Below, in pieces: positions 44,513 to 56,033 of a stretch of 64,000 nt of DNA. Position numbers and translations under genes: made by a program. Within the stretch, counting starts at the first letter, position 1. The number at the start of each line of letters is the position of its first letter. The stretch is from Eremochloa ophiuroides (lineage: Eukaryota; Streptophyta; Magnoliopsida; Poales; Poaceae): the NCBI GenBank assembly GCA_038502445.1, contig JAHLJS010000007.1, positions 86,444,693 through 86,508,692 on the forward strand, in the 5' to 3' direction. The notes under the pieces were generated by a model. That model was not told the DNA's origin, did no database searches, and saw only the letters and a list, made by a program, of their open reading frames with translations.

Positions 44513-45980
44513 TTACCATTTTGCATAGAAGGATGGGTAGACTTCTTGAATATAATCTTCTCGTTCCCAAGTTGCATCTCGTTCCCCTTGGTTGTTCCAA
44601 ACAACCTTATAAAACTTGATCACTCGGTTATGAGTAACTCTTTCTCTATAGTCCACCACTTGAATTGGTTTCTCTTCATAGGTCAGGTCTGATTGTAACT
44701 TGATATCCCCAATGTCCACATGCCCTTCCGGAACTCGCAAACATTTCTTGAGTCGGGAGACATGAAAGACGTCAAAAATAGCTGACATGTGTGGTGGCAG
44801 CCGCAACTTGTATGCCACATTCCCACTTCTTTCCATGATTTGATAAGGACCCACATATCTTGGAGCTAAGTTCCGCTTTACACCGAAGCGCTGAACGCCT
44901 TTCATAGGTGATACCTTTAGGTAAACGTAGTCACCAACTTGAAACTCCAATGGTCTTCTACACTTGTCTGCATAACTTTTCTGATGAACTTGAGCGGCTT
45001 TGATATGTTGTTGAATGATATGCACTCGTTCTTCTGCTTCCTTCCCAAAATCAATCCCATAATACCTTCTCTCTCCTGGTTCAACCCAGTTGAGAGGGGT
45101 TCTACATTTTCGCCCATACAGAGCTTCAAACGGAGCCATCTGAATAATCTCTTGGTAACTGTTATTGTAAGAGAACTATGCTAACGGTAACCATTGTTCC
45201 CACGAACCTTTGGATGAAATGACACAAGCTCTTAACATGTCTTCCAGAATCTGATTTACTCTTTCAGTCTGTCCGGAAGTTTGAGGATGGTAAGCTGAAC
45301 TGCGGACTACCTTTGTTCCCAATTGCTTATGCAAGTGCTCCCAGAAGCGCGCGATGAATTGCGGACCTCTGTCAGAGAGTATAGTTCTAGGTACTCCATG
45401 CAATCGGAGAATCTGAGAAATGTAAAGTTCTGCATATTGATGAGGTCGATCTGTACTGTGGACGGGAAGAAAATGTGCTGACTTGGTCAGACGATCCACA
45501 ATTACCCAAACTGAGTCATGGCATTTCTGTGTTAGAGGTAAACCAACAATAAAATCCATACTTATCTCTTCCTATTTCCATCCTGAAACTGACAATGGTT
45601 GTAGTACACCAGCAGGCTTAAGATGAACAGCCTTAACACGGCAACAGGTATCACACCTAGCCACATACACTGCAATTTCTTTCTTCATTTTGGTCCACTA
45701 GAACCTAGGTTTCAAGTCTTGGTACATTTTGCTGCTACCTGGATAAAAAAATAACTTGGAGAGATGACCTTCATCCATGATCTGATTCCTTAGCTCATGG
45801 CCTTTTGGTACCACTCGGTCCTTAAACCATAGTATTTCTTTCTCATCTACTCGAAAGTGAGTTGTCTCTTTTTCCTTCATTCTTCTTTTGATGTGATATA
45901 CACCTGGATCAGTTTTCTGAGCCTCAATAATTTTACTTTCCAAAGAACAACTGAGCATAATACTATTCAATACCACAGGA
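44513..45980 (-). pseudogene. pol: RNase H end and integrase with chromodomain
   Basis: After the RNase H end VADALSR (about 46030) the strand reads an integrase: zinc-binding region with DEGHLSKLFFYPGSSK and VARCDTCCRVKA, and catalytic core with MDFIVGLPL (first Asp), ILSDRGPQF (second Asp) and NQILEDMLRAC (Glu). GRKCRTPLNWVEPG, VGDYVYLKVSPMKG and PRYVGPYQI follow. The C-terminal chromodomain ends with VIKFYKVVWNN and ATWEREDYIQEVYPSF, stop at 44513. Nonsense codons lie near 45697, 45583 and 45174. The catalytic D,D,E set is intact, so damage is by stops rather than active-site loss. Confidence 0.9.
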
Positions 45981-47161
45981 TGCACAAGATTGAACCCATC
46001 TGCTAGCAACGGCTGTAATACGTTGCAATGAGACTTTCTGCTCAAGGCATCAGCAACAAAGTTTGCCTTGCCTGGATGGTAGTGTACCTCTAGATCATAA
46101 TCTTTAATTAACTCTAACCATCTTCCCTGTCTCATGTTCAGTTCAGGCTGAGCAAAAATGTACTTAAGGCTCTTATGATCCGAATAAATATGGCACTTAT
46201 GACCCATCAAGTAGTGTCACCAAATCTTCAAAGCATGAACCACTGCAGTGAGTTCCAAGTCATGGGTAGGATAATTCTTCTCATGTTTTCTCAATTGACA
46301 CGAGGCATATGCAATGACTCGGCCTTCTTGCATGAGCACATAGCCCAATCCAGTACCACATACATCACAGTACACATCGAAAGGCTTTTCAATGTCGGGT
46401 TGAACAAGAACAGGAGCAGTGGTCAGCAACGATCGCAAGGTGCGAAAAGCTGCTTCACACTCCTCACTCCAAACAAATTTGGCATCTTTGTGCAACAACC
46501 TAGTCATTGGTTGAGCTATCTTGGAGAAATCTTGGATAAAACGGCAATAATACCCAGCTAAACCCAGAAAGCTATGGACCTCTAACACATTAGTAGGTGA
46601 CTTCCAATCCAACACTTGCTGAACATTAGAAGGATCCACATAAATGCCTTCAGCTGACAATATATGACCCAGAAAAGGTACTTTGGTTAACCAAAACTCA
46701 CACTTACTAAACTTGGCATACAGCTTATGCTCCCTGAATCTGGTTAAAACTATCTTCAAATGCTCAGCATGATCTTCCATATTCTCAGAATATACCAGTA
46801 TATCATAAATAAAGACCACTACAAATTTATCCAATTCCGGCATGAACACCGAATTCATCAAATACATAAAGTGTGCAGGAGCATTGGTCAATCCGAAGGA
46901 CATAACCAAATACTCATACAACCCATAGTGAGTTGAGAATGCCGTCTTGGGAATGTCTTGCGGCCGAATCTTAATTTGATGATACCCAGACCTCAAGTCT
47001 ATCTTGGAAAGTACCTTAGCCTTAGACAATTGATCGAACAAGATATCAATATGAGGTAAAGGATATTTGTTCTTAATTGTCACGGCATTGAGCGGCCTGT
47101 AGTCCATGCACATACGCAAGGATTCATCCTTTTCTTCACAAAAATTGCAGGACAACCCCAA
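45980..47161 (-). pseudogene. pol: Reverse transcriptase and RNase H, active-site Asp replaced
   Basis: From about 47130 leftward the frame shows CMDYRPLNAVTIKNKYPLP, LSKIDLRSGYHQIKI, KTAFSTHYGLYEYLVMSFGL and then VVVFIYDILVYS. Active enzymes have FIDD or YIDD there; the codon at 46805-46807 gives Tyr for the first catalytic Asp. The connection and RNase H follow: FLGLAGYYCRFI, FDVYCDVCGTGLG, HDLELTAVVHALKIW, a TGA stop at about 46214, and IYSDHKSLKYIF. RNase H keeps its Asp-Glu-Asp-Asp pattern. The frame shifts against the protease near 47130. Confidence 0.9.
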
Positions 47162-47640
47162 GGAGAAGAGCTAGGACATATGAAACCTTTATCCAATAAC
47201 TCCTGAAGTTGTTTCTTGAGCTCTGCCAACTCATCCGGCGGCATTCTATATGGCCTTCTGGATATAGGTGCCGCTCCCGGAATAAGCTCTATTGCGAACT
47301 CCACATCCCGATCAGGAGGAAGTCCAAGAAGGTCATCAGGAAAGACATCTAGAAACTCACACACTACAGGGATATCAAGGTTCGTAGCATCAACCGCGTA
47401 GGAAAGACTTAAAAGATCCCCTTTGCGAGGCAATAAGACTTGAAAGGTACCTTCACCCTGAGGGTCCTTCAAAGAGAGTGTCCGAGTATGAATGTTTATT
47501 ACCACACCCCACTTATTCATCCAACTTACACCCAGAATGACATCCAAACCCAAACCAGGTAACACAATAAGGCTGTTGACAAACACCTTGCCCCAATCTC
47601 AATGGATGCCTTATAAACAAACTGGTTAGTGGAAATTTCA
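47140..47640 (-). pseudogene. pol: Protease end and RT N-terminus
   Basis: The minus strand encodes LPGLGLDVILGVSWMNKWG, the second half of a chromovirus retropepsin, and the linker VVCEFLDVFPDDLLGLPPDR. Then come the RT fingers: ELIPGAAPISRRPYRMPP, LKKQLQELLDKGFICPSSSP and WGCPAIFVKK. The DSGA active-site part upstream (47640-47760) is only partly readable (FDSGSSHSF-like, around 47740-47715) in a different frame. A frameshift at about 47130 separates this from the RT palm. Confidence 0.8.
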
Positions 47641-47849
47641 GCCCTAGCTGATGTTATCTAGAAACTACAACCCATGTCAACAATCTGGAATGCATGCTAT
47701 TGTGAAAATGCTTGACTCACAAAAGAATGCGACGATCCGGAGTCAAACAAAATAAGAGCAGGATGCTGATTGACAGAGAACATACCCGCAGTAACTGGTT
47801 CACCTTCTGGGATTTCTTCAAGAGTGGTGTGATGCACACGGGCTTGCTT

Positions 47850-48897
47850 CTTGGGTGGGTACGGACATTAACGAGAGAAATGCCCCTACTGACCACAATT
47901 ATAGCACGGTCCAATGCCTGAAGGAGCTTTAACCTGAACTGCATTTCCAGGAGGAGCGTGTTGTTCTTGGCCAAGGGAACAGTGAATCCCTTCTTGTACC
48001 TCTGCTACTGATTCGGCTGCTGCTTCTTCTGAGGAGGCCTGTACTTTGCACCCGAAGCAGCCAAACGATGAGAGGGATAGCTTGTTGCAGGATGATTTAC
48101 CACTGGTGCCCTTTGCTGTGAAGAGCCTCCTTCAAAGGTCCTCTTGTGTCCTTTTCCAGTGGCATGCAGATTGTTCTGGTTGTCTTGAGTTAAGGCATCA
48201 CTGATGAAGTCATTGAAGGTGGTGCGGGTAGAGTTTGCCATAGTCTTCATAAGCTTGGTTCCAAGACCTCTCTTGAATGCTTCAATCTTCTTTTTCTCAG
48301 TGCCCACAAAAGAAGGAGCATACCTTGACATGTAGTTGAATGCGTGAAGGAACTGAGTAAGGGTCTTAGTACCCTGAGAAAGCTGTAGAAACTCTGTCGC
48401 CTTCATCTTCATCAACCCAGGGGAATGAAATGGCCCCGAAAAGCTTTTGTGAACTGCTCCCAAGTGATATCAGCGAGTACAGGATAAGTGGTCTTGTGTT
48501 GGGACCACCATATCCCCACCGGACCATGCAACAAGAGAGCAGCATTACTAGCCTTCAAAGTCTCACTTAACCTCAGCATGGAGAATGACTGCTCCACCGA
48601 GTTCAACCATTCATCAGCCTCTAGTGGTTCAGTAGCATGCTTGAACACCGGTGGCTTGGTGTCCATAAAGTCCTTGAAAGTGCTGTACTGGTCCCCACCG
48701 TTCCCACGACGTTCATCGTGGCCACGATTGTTGGACGTTACCATTTCCCGTAGAATGGCCTGCTGAGTTGCCAGCAACTGAGAGAACATCTGATCTGAGG
48801 TGAGTGGTGGAGGTGGCGGCAAATCCTCATTCTCACACTCATTTCCACCACCACTGCCAGACCCATGGCTATGTGTGTGGATTGGCATCTGCATCAA
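47850..48897 (-). pseudogene. gag: gag with frameshift and stops in the zinc knuckle
   Basis: The ATG at 48897 gives a His/Ser/Gly-rich leader and LPPPPPLTSDQMFSQLLATQ. The Gag capsid follows: DTKPPVFKHATEPLEADEWL, SAALLLHGP-like segment, WEQFTKAFRGHFIP. A frameshift near 48430 leads into MKATEFLQLSQGTKTL, FNYMSRYAPSFV and EAFKRGLGTKLMK. Near 47910-47865 the CCHC knuckle is readable as CYNCGQ, GHFSR and CP, but a TAG (47886-47888) and a TAA (47868-47870) fall inside it. The order agrees with chromovirus Gag. Confidence 0.85.
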
Positions 48898-49212
48898 GAC
48901 ATAACAACCGTTGTTAGGTGATAGTCATGTAAACGATAACCGAAAAATCATGCCCAGAAGATATTAATGATTATTTTTGATAACAAACGAGTGGCATAAT
49001 AATTCAATCTTCATCACACAACCACACAATAACAAGGTGCAATAAAATGTTCCAAGCTGCAACAACTGCCATTACTTAGTTAAAGGTTCGATAATTTTTC
49101 CCTTTTAACACACAATGGTCCACCAACAGAGCAAGTCCAACCCATACACTTCAGAGTACATCAATAGATGGGTTACAAAAGAGCGCTAACAGAGCGGAGG
49201 TACTAGAAAAGT

Positions 49213-50209
49213 CTACTCGTCATGGTCACTATCCATGCCGAACAGGTTTCCACCAACATCGTCGCTCTCGTCGACAGGCACTAACTCTTCAGGGTCTTCA
49301 TCTTCATCTAAGGTGGCATCGGAGTCATCATCAGCTACGATCACTTCCGGGCCAACCTCTGCCGCTCCAGGAGGTAGAATTGGAGCAACGATGTTGTTCA
49401 AACGATGCACTTCCTGCTGCAGCTCCCAAATCTAGCGGTGGAACTGGCACACTTCATGCTCATAGTCATCCCGCTGGCGTGCCATGTTCATGTTACGCAC
49501 ACCCAACTGATGGCGAAGATTACCATTTTGCCTCTCCAGAGCTTGCACACGCTGGTTGGCTGCATCCATGGCATTGACGGTCTGCAGTAACTCAATATGA
49601 CATGCTGAGAGAGCTTCCAACCCTTCCATTGCATTACGGCGGGCTCTACGTGCTTTCTTGCAGTATTTGCGCGCCTGCTCCTCCATATCTAGCTTCTTTT
49701 CAGCCACTTCATGCAATGTCTGAATGCATCGCATCCACCTAGTCCTGGTAGAATAGTGCATCTTTAGGACAGTAAACATAGCACTCATGGCAGCCCCTGT
49801 GTTATAAGCACGCTCATCCCGACCTCGAACCAAAGGAGCTTGGCTTGACTGCGCCCACTCTGCATGTGATGCATCCACTCTTGGATACACGTTGGCTGGT
49901 CCCAAATCAGCTCGTTTGTTGAACCTTTGACAAACCTCTGTTAGAGCCTCGAATGCTGCCAACTGAGCACCATCCCATGATGACATCTTGTCCACATCAA
50001 CCATAAATTCTAGCTATGACTGGTGTCCTGCACGAGCAGGGATCACCATCCACATATCAAAACCATGGTTGCACTAGGGTGTCTGCTGGCTTCCAGAAGT
50101 ACAGTGGCGGCTCAGTGTACCCCATCGACTCTAGTACCCTCCAAAGCATGGAAGGCGTGCCAAACCGCTCCAAGAACTGACCACTCTGCGGCTCACCCTC
50201 GGACGCCAT
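49213..50209 (-). pseudogene. Extra open frame between 5' LTR and gag
   Basis: From an ATG at 50209 the strand reads MASEGEPQSGQFLERFGTP, SMLWRVLESMGYTEPPLYFW. After one frameshift near 50060 comes DMWMVIPARAGHQS, a TAG, then MSSWDGAQLAAFEALTEVCQ and a long charged helical region (about 49800-49440: KLDMEEQARKYCKKARRARR, VQALERQNGNLRHQLG) that looks like a coiled coil. After a further TAG come HRLNNIVAPILPPGAAEVG and a strongly acidic tail (DDDSDATLDEDEDPEEL) ending at 49213. In total about 330 codons lie in sense with the element. It is not Gag, Pol or an envelope that I recognise. Conserved codon quality outside the three lesions suggests it was once a real gene of this element. Confidence 0.6.
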
Positions 50210-50806
50210 CTGGTAGAATGCAACACCTTGAAGCATTAGAGTAAGGCAGGATAGCAATGATTTATTACAGGGGAAAGGAACAATGCAACAATTTGAATTA
50301 ATTTCATGATCATGAAACATGTACATTCCATATGACCTCACACATCCTATTTATATACAACTATCATTATAATCGGTGGCATACAACGCTCTCTCATATA
50401 CGTAGCTAGTCAATCTACACGTTTGCGCGGTTAGCATACCTGCAGAAGATTCATTTCAGCCTAACCCCGCATGTATGCATGGCAATAAGATGCACTTTTT
50501 GTCGAAAATACTCCCATAAGCACTTGCGACCCCATGAAAGTAATTACACCACACAGGGATACCTCCATAAGTACATATGGACAACATGTACCTACTTCGA
50601 TATTAATAAGCACTCCCCTTAGATTGATGGTTATTCGATCATGCTCTCACATCTCACCTTACCTCATCCGAAGTGGCACATTTGGCCCGTCTTCACCTTA
50701 CCTGGGCGTTGATAAAAAAAATAAAACAAAGGCAAGTCGTACTAACGACAAGAAGCACTTTCGAAACATGATGCAATTTCCCCCAAGTTAGTACTTAAAT
50801 AGGCCA

Positions 50807-50808
<2 letters not shown>

Positions 50809-50843
<35 letters not shown>
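50809..50843. repeat. (TA)n microsatellite in the leader
   Basis: About 35 bases of TA repeat in the untranslated leader of the large chromovirus. Confidence 0.95.
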
Positions 50844-50845
<2 letters not shown>

Positions 50846-50989
50846 GCTATAAGACTTGGTCCTTGGTACTCATAGTTTGCAAAAACACTTGGTTTGAAAC
50901 ACCTACATATAACTAAAAGTTGGCAATTATTTTTCAAACTCAAAACTTCTTATTTTCAAATACTCAACTGACGGTGTATGCTGAATTAT

Positions 50990-51001
50990 GCTCTGGTACC
51001 A
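50990..51001 (-). other. Primer binding site (initiator tRNA-Met)
   Basis: On the minus strand TGGTACCAGAGC follows the LTR end after two bases and differs at one position from the canonical TGGTATCAGAGC. Confidence 0.88.
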
Positions 51002-51003
51002 AC

Positions 51004-54000
51004 TGTAATAGAACTGATCAATTTATACGAGCACAAGTATAATGATAGCTGTTTTACCAGCGATCAATCCACACTCGAGCTAATATAAACCCTGTAGTCC
51101 GTGAAATCTCGAAGGATTTCAAACTTTTACATAGCACATACCCCAAGGATCACCGTAATTCTGCAACATCCGATCACATGATACATAGATTCGAAACGTA
51201 GTTTAAACATCAAAGTAAAACGAAGTCTTTTACATAAAAGTAGTAGCGGAAACCAACATAGTTTTAAACAATAACAAGTCTTTCAAGTAGTACCAAGTGC
51301 CAACCAGTCACAGCAGTTTACATAAGATAAGATGGATAACGAGGTCTAGTCATCTTCACCCGCAGGGTAGAAGCAATTCTTCCAGTGAGCAAAGCAGACC
51401 ACTCCTTTTGCAACAACAGGGAATAAAACCCTGAGTACTCAATTGTACTCAGCTAGACTTACCCGACAGGAAGTAAATAAAAAGACTCTCAAGGATATGC
51501 AAGGCATATTTGGTAGAGTTCATGAGGTTGCATCACTTTTGCAAAGGAAGCATTACTACATTAAATCCTCAACTTGTCAATTTTAGATATTGTTTAGCTT
51601 CCATTTCAGTTGAGCTATTAGTGCTAAATTTTGCAGCTATACTAAAGCAATCACTTGATATTATAGAATCAATAAACCATAGTGATTTCTGATATCCACA
51701 GATATCTCCTCATCTGACCATTATCACGTTCAAGTTATTAACTTCTATCTCACCAAAAGATCAGTTAAGTTTCTCACTATCCAGGAGAGATGGCGATTCG
51801 AATGGATTGCAAATCAGCTGGCGAACATGCCAATCACAAACCCTGTCAGCCTGATCAGTGGCATCTTGGGTCATCGTTAGCCTTTTTCAGACGTATTGTT
51901 TCGCGAGCTTGGCGGGGAACACATTCTCAGGGACCAACCCAATTCTAGGTAGCTCAGGACTTTAACCTGCCCACGATAATATGGTGTCCCCGCACATCCT
52001 TCCTGCCTCCAGAATGTGTCTTTCCTATCTCGCCAATTCTCGGCTCAAAAAGAACTACGCGGCTTTGCGGTCAGAACGAGTAATCTGGCCAGCTATGTGA
52101 CGATGTCTTTCAATCTCAACTGATGTCTGGTGGCATCTGTCCTAATCACCTGCGAGTGGCACCGCAGTCAACACAACCCATGTCGTGTAGCTCCCCACTA
52201 CCCAGCCTTGGTTCTCTCATTAATTCATTGTTGCATGGTGACACATATAGTCAACAACGTGGATCTCATAAGTCACCACTTATACTCGCGGATGACAGGA
52301 AATCATCCGCCTTCTACCGGTCTAAGCAGGGCTAAGCATAAAATCGATCACTTATCTAGTAAGAGTACCAGGTTTACATATAAGATGGACAAGGTGAATA
52401 TGCAGCAACGGTTTCACTCCAACTCCTATACTTAAATGCACAAAGATACGATTTAATAAAGACCAGTGCATTTGTAAAAAGAGATAGGTGGAGGCTTAGG
52501 GATGCTCCGGGGCTTGCCTTTCACAAAGTTAGTAGGCTGATGGTCTAGGCACTCAGGTGGGTCAGCCTCCCCTCCTCCGTCTGGAGCTTCCGGCACCTCG
52601 ATCTCCGGTGAAACCCCGCCCTTGGGAGTCTCAAACTCCAATAATGTAACTCCTTCCGGCGATCCTGTATGCATGCGTGCCAATATAAGAAATGAGAATC
52701 CACATGAGATGCGATATATATATACACACATACATATATCGGATGAGTAATGCCATGCTATGAGAAGAAAAGCCATATGATCATAACAATTCAATATCTC
52801 ATTCATTACATACTCACCCCGCTTAAGCAACCTATCGAATAATTTCTTGTCCTCGGTAAGAGGCCTACAACCTGCACTAACAATTAATTTCAAATTAAGC
52901 TCACACCTTCTCATGAAAGTACTCAGGCAAACATTGCATCAAGACAACCAACTCAAATAAGCACCTACACTAGGCTATTTAACATGCTGCTCTAAAACAT
53001 GTTCAAGACAAGCAATCACAACATTCCAGCAAGCCTATAAACCTGAGACACACCTCTAAAAGATATATAATTGCACTTTTAACATAAGACAAGCCCTTAC
53101 TTAAGCTAATTAAAGAATAACTTATAACTGGACCTTATATTTTCAGCACCCGGAAAATTCTGATAAAATTATAGAAGCTAACACACAAAAAAAGCAAGTC
53201 ACAGACCAAATTTCATGTCAATTGGACTAGTAGAGAATCCTTCACAAAAATGACAAGCAGCCAGCCCTGGATAGATTGGAAAATACTTACTACAGAGAAA
53301 AATATCAAACAACAGATTTCCCATTTTTCTTATCTTGTTTCCTGCATGACAAACTCTAAGAAAAATATTCATGACCATATCTCTTATATAAAAAGCATGG
53401 TGAATTTCAAAAGGAGATAGCACAAAGGACAGGTTATACAAGACAGCCAATTTTAAGCAGAGATAACATAGAGCATATATTTTTCCCAGATTTTACTACT
53501 CAAAACAAAACTACTCCAAGTAGAATCACATTTTAAGCACCTTTCTACAATTAGTTATGCATTTTCCAAGATTACAAGCATTTAACAAATTAAATAAAAC
53601 TGCACAGAAAACTTATACCAAAGGTACATTTTATATTTTTTCCACATAGAGCTCAGAAAGATAAACACAACAAAATTTATTTCACCTCATTTGGACATCC
53701 TTAGCCCAAGATATGAATTTTTGAAGCATTTACAAACTTTCTGGAAATTCATTAAATCATTTTCTCTTAAAGCAACCCGACACAAAACACTAGGTGTACC
53801 CGGTTCACTGCACCAGCGACCAACTCGAGCAGCTGACTGGTGGGGCCTCCGGGTCAGCCGACCCCACAACGCAGAGAGAGAAAGCAGCCGCCGGCGCTGA
53901 CCAGCCCTAGCTCGTCGAAGGCGAGCTCACTGGTGACACCGATGTGACCTGCGTGTTCCTGACAACGAGGTGAATCGACTGAGCTAGACGGTTGGGCTAT

Positions 54001-55424
54001 TCCCTCAATGGAGCAGGCTCGTCGGCAGCAATGGCGGATGGTGGAGGCCCGACGAACTTGCGTCGGTCGATTCCGACCGTCACTGGCGAAGCTAAACTCC
54101 GTTCCACAAACCCTAGACCCTAATGAGCCTCTACTCCCCATGAATCAAGCTCTGACGCACAGACTCGAGTTGACCGTGCGCACATGGCGACACGGCGGTA
54201 GGCGGAGCCACGGCGAGGCCGCGTTCCAGCTAACCTAAGGGATGAACTGCCTATCCATCTTGGGATCCTCGATCTATGACTCAAGAAGGTTTAGAGACAC
54301 GGAATAACAAGGGAAACTATCTATGGCATTGTCCTGGCCGCGGCGAGCAGGGAGGTTGGCGGCGCTCCGGCAATGGCGCGACGGCGAGGAACCCTTGAAG
54401 CTGTACCTCGACTTGGCTGGCTCTAGAAACGGGTCGAGGTGATAGAACGGAGGATGGCGAAGCTATGATGGAGATGGTGCGGCCGGAGACGAGGCAACGG
54501 CAGCGAATTTCACCAGGGAGCGAGCTCGGCTCCCATGGCGACGGCGAAGAGGGAAGAGGGAGAGCAGAGAGAGACGAGAGGGAGAGTGAGTGAGTAGAGC
54601 GGGCAGGGGACAAGTTGGAGTGTCAAGCTCAACATTGCAGGTCGACAGAGGGGCAGCGACGGCGTACGGCACCGCCTGGCGCGTGGCGTGCCGCGGCGGA
54701 GCGCCATCCACGATGGCCGGTTTGAATCGGTTTAGACCGATTCAGTCCAGCGAACAGAGCCTGAAACCGCGACTTTGCTGCGCTATAACTCTCAATCCAT
54801 CAAGTTTCACCTAAAAAGTCACTAATACTATTTGAAGAGCTACATGAGAACTTCAATCCATAGTAATACATTTTGAACTGATTCGGACTGGTTTGAGAGT
54901 TACAGATCAAAGAAGGCATGCACTTTGAAACTGGAAACAGTTTAGGACTTAGGAAAAATTTTAAACTTCAAAACAGCCCCAAAACTTGCACTAAAAGCCA
55001 TTTTTGACCATTTTAGACACATTTTCATGACTTGACCCAAAAATAAAGTTTGTTGCTTACAAAATTCTACACAACTTTGATTTAGGGTGCACAGACGTGC
55101 TAAGTCTCTAAAGTCACATTCTTAAAAGAGGTTTTGAGTGGGTTTTAGGTCAACTATTAACTAGAGGGGTATTTAGGGAATTTCACTTACATGAACATTG
55201 CTCCATAAGTTATCCCAAACTTGTCTACGGTGTTTAGGAAAGTAAACAACCATCACACTTGCATTGTTACACAACTACCAAGCACAAGGAAGACATAACC
55301 ATGCATATTCATTAACAAGGCATAATCAAGTCAACTCAAATGATGTTTATGCATGCAATGACATGATCAATGCTTGATGCTCATGCAATGCAAGTGTAAA
55401 GTAGGTAGCTAACACAGTGTTACA
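51004..55424 (-). repeat. 5' LTR of the large chromovirus (4.4 kb)
   Basis: On the minus strand it begins TGTAACACTGTGTTAGC (55424) and ends GTTCTATTACA (51004). Its upstream third (53804-55424) matches the truncated 3' LTR. Relative to that copy it has an extra stretch of about 105 bases near 54252-54360. The distal part (51300-53800) is AT-rich. Frames on either strand do not resemble proteins. Confidence 0.88.
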
Positions 55425-55429
55425 ATATA

Positions 55430-55990
55430 CGCACAGTGAGAGATTACATGTCATGTGGGGCCTCCCCTATACACGGAGACGATGTGCCCGCGACGTCCAC
55501 CGCGCGGCTGAACGCGCCACCAATCGGGCTGTGCCCGCGCATGGAGAAGGGCCAGAACAGAACAGTGGCTAGGATAGAAACATATCAAGTTTGTTCCTTT
55601 GTTTTAGGAGAGAATTACTCCTTTCGGTAAGCAGCCTTGGGCTATTTAGCCATGTAATCGGCACCTTTGCGAATTAAGCAAGAATTACCTATTATATCTC
55701 CTTCCTCTACCTCCGAACAAGCCTAGGCAACTGAGGGGCAAAACCTTGCCCTAGAAGATGGATCGAGACTACGAACTCCGTAGTCGAGGGCCTGCTACCT
55801 TGGGGGTTGACGCCCTTGACATTACATGCGAGAGGGAGGTTGCTTGTTTGATTCCCGGTGGCTGCGAAGCGAAAATGCCAAGACTTGCTTAGATTAGCAC
55901 ATAGCACAAGTTTTAGTAAAGGATTGAATTTCTTATGTTTAGTTTATATGTCCCTATTTTAAACCTTAAGATAATCAAGTATAACAATGG
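55430..55990. repeat. Possible copia-type LTR fragment
   Basis: ggagagaattactcctttcggtaag, gggctatttagccatgtaat and cctattatatctccttcctc resemble the 3' half of a copia LTR in this group of grasses. No primer site, TSD or partner was found. The assignment is tentative. Confidence 0.3.
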
Positions 55991-56033
55991 CCTAGAATTT
56001 GTAGTTGCCACTTGAATTTCTAGTTTGAGATAT

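Larger units (their letters stand above)
42946..55424 (-). mobile_element. Large Tekay-like chromovirus with extra 5' ORF
   Basis: On the minus strand: 5' LTR (55424-51004), Met primer site (51001-50990), extra open frame (50209-49213), gag (48897 to about 47850), protease, RT, RNase H, integrase with chromodomain (47600-44513), polypurine tract (44482-44468) and a 3' LTR cut short at 42946. LTRs begin TGTAACAC, as in the first chromovirus, but share little other sequence with it. The shared 1.5 kb of the two LTRs differs by many substitutions and an indel of about 105 bp, so the copy is older. Several stops and frameshifts make it inactive. Confidence 0.88.
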
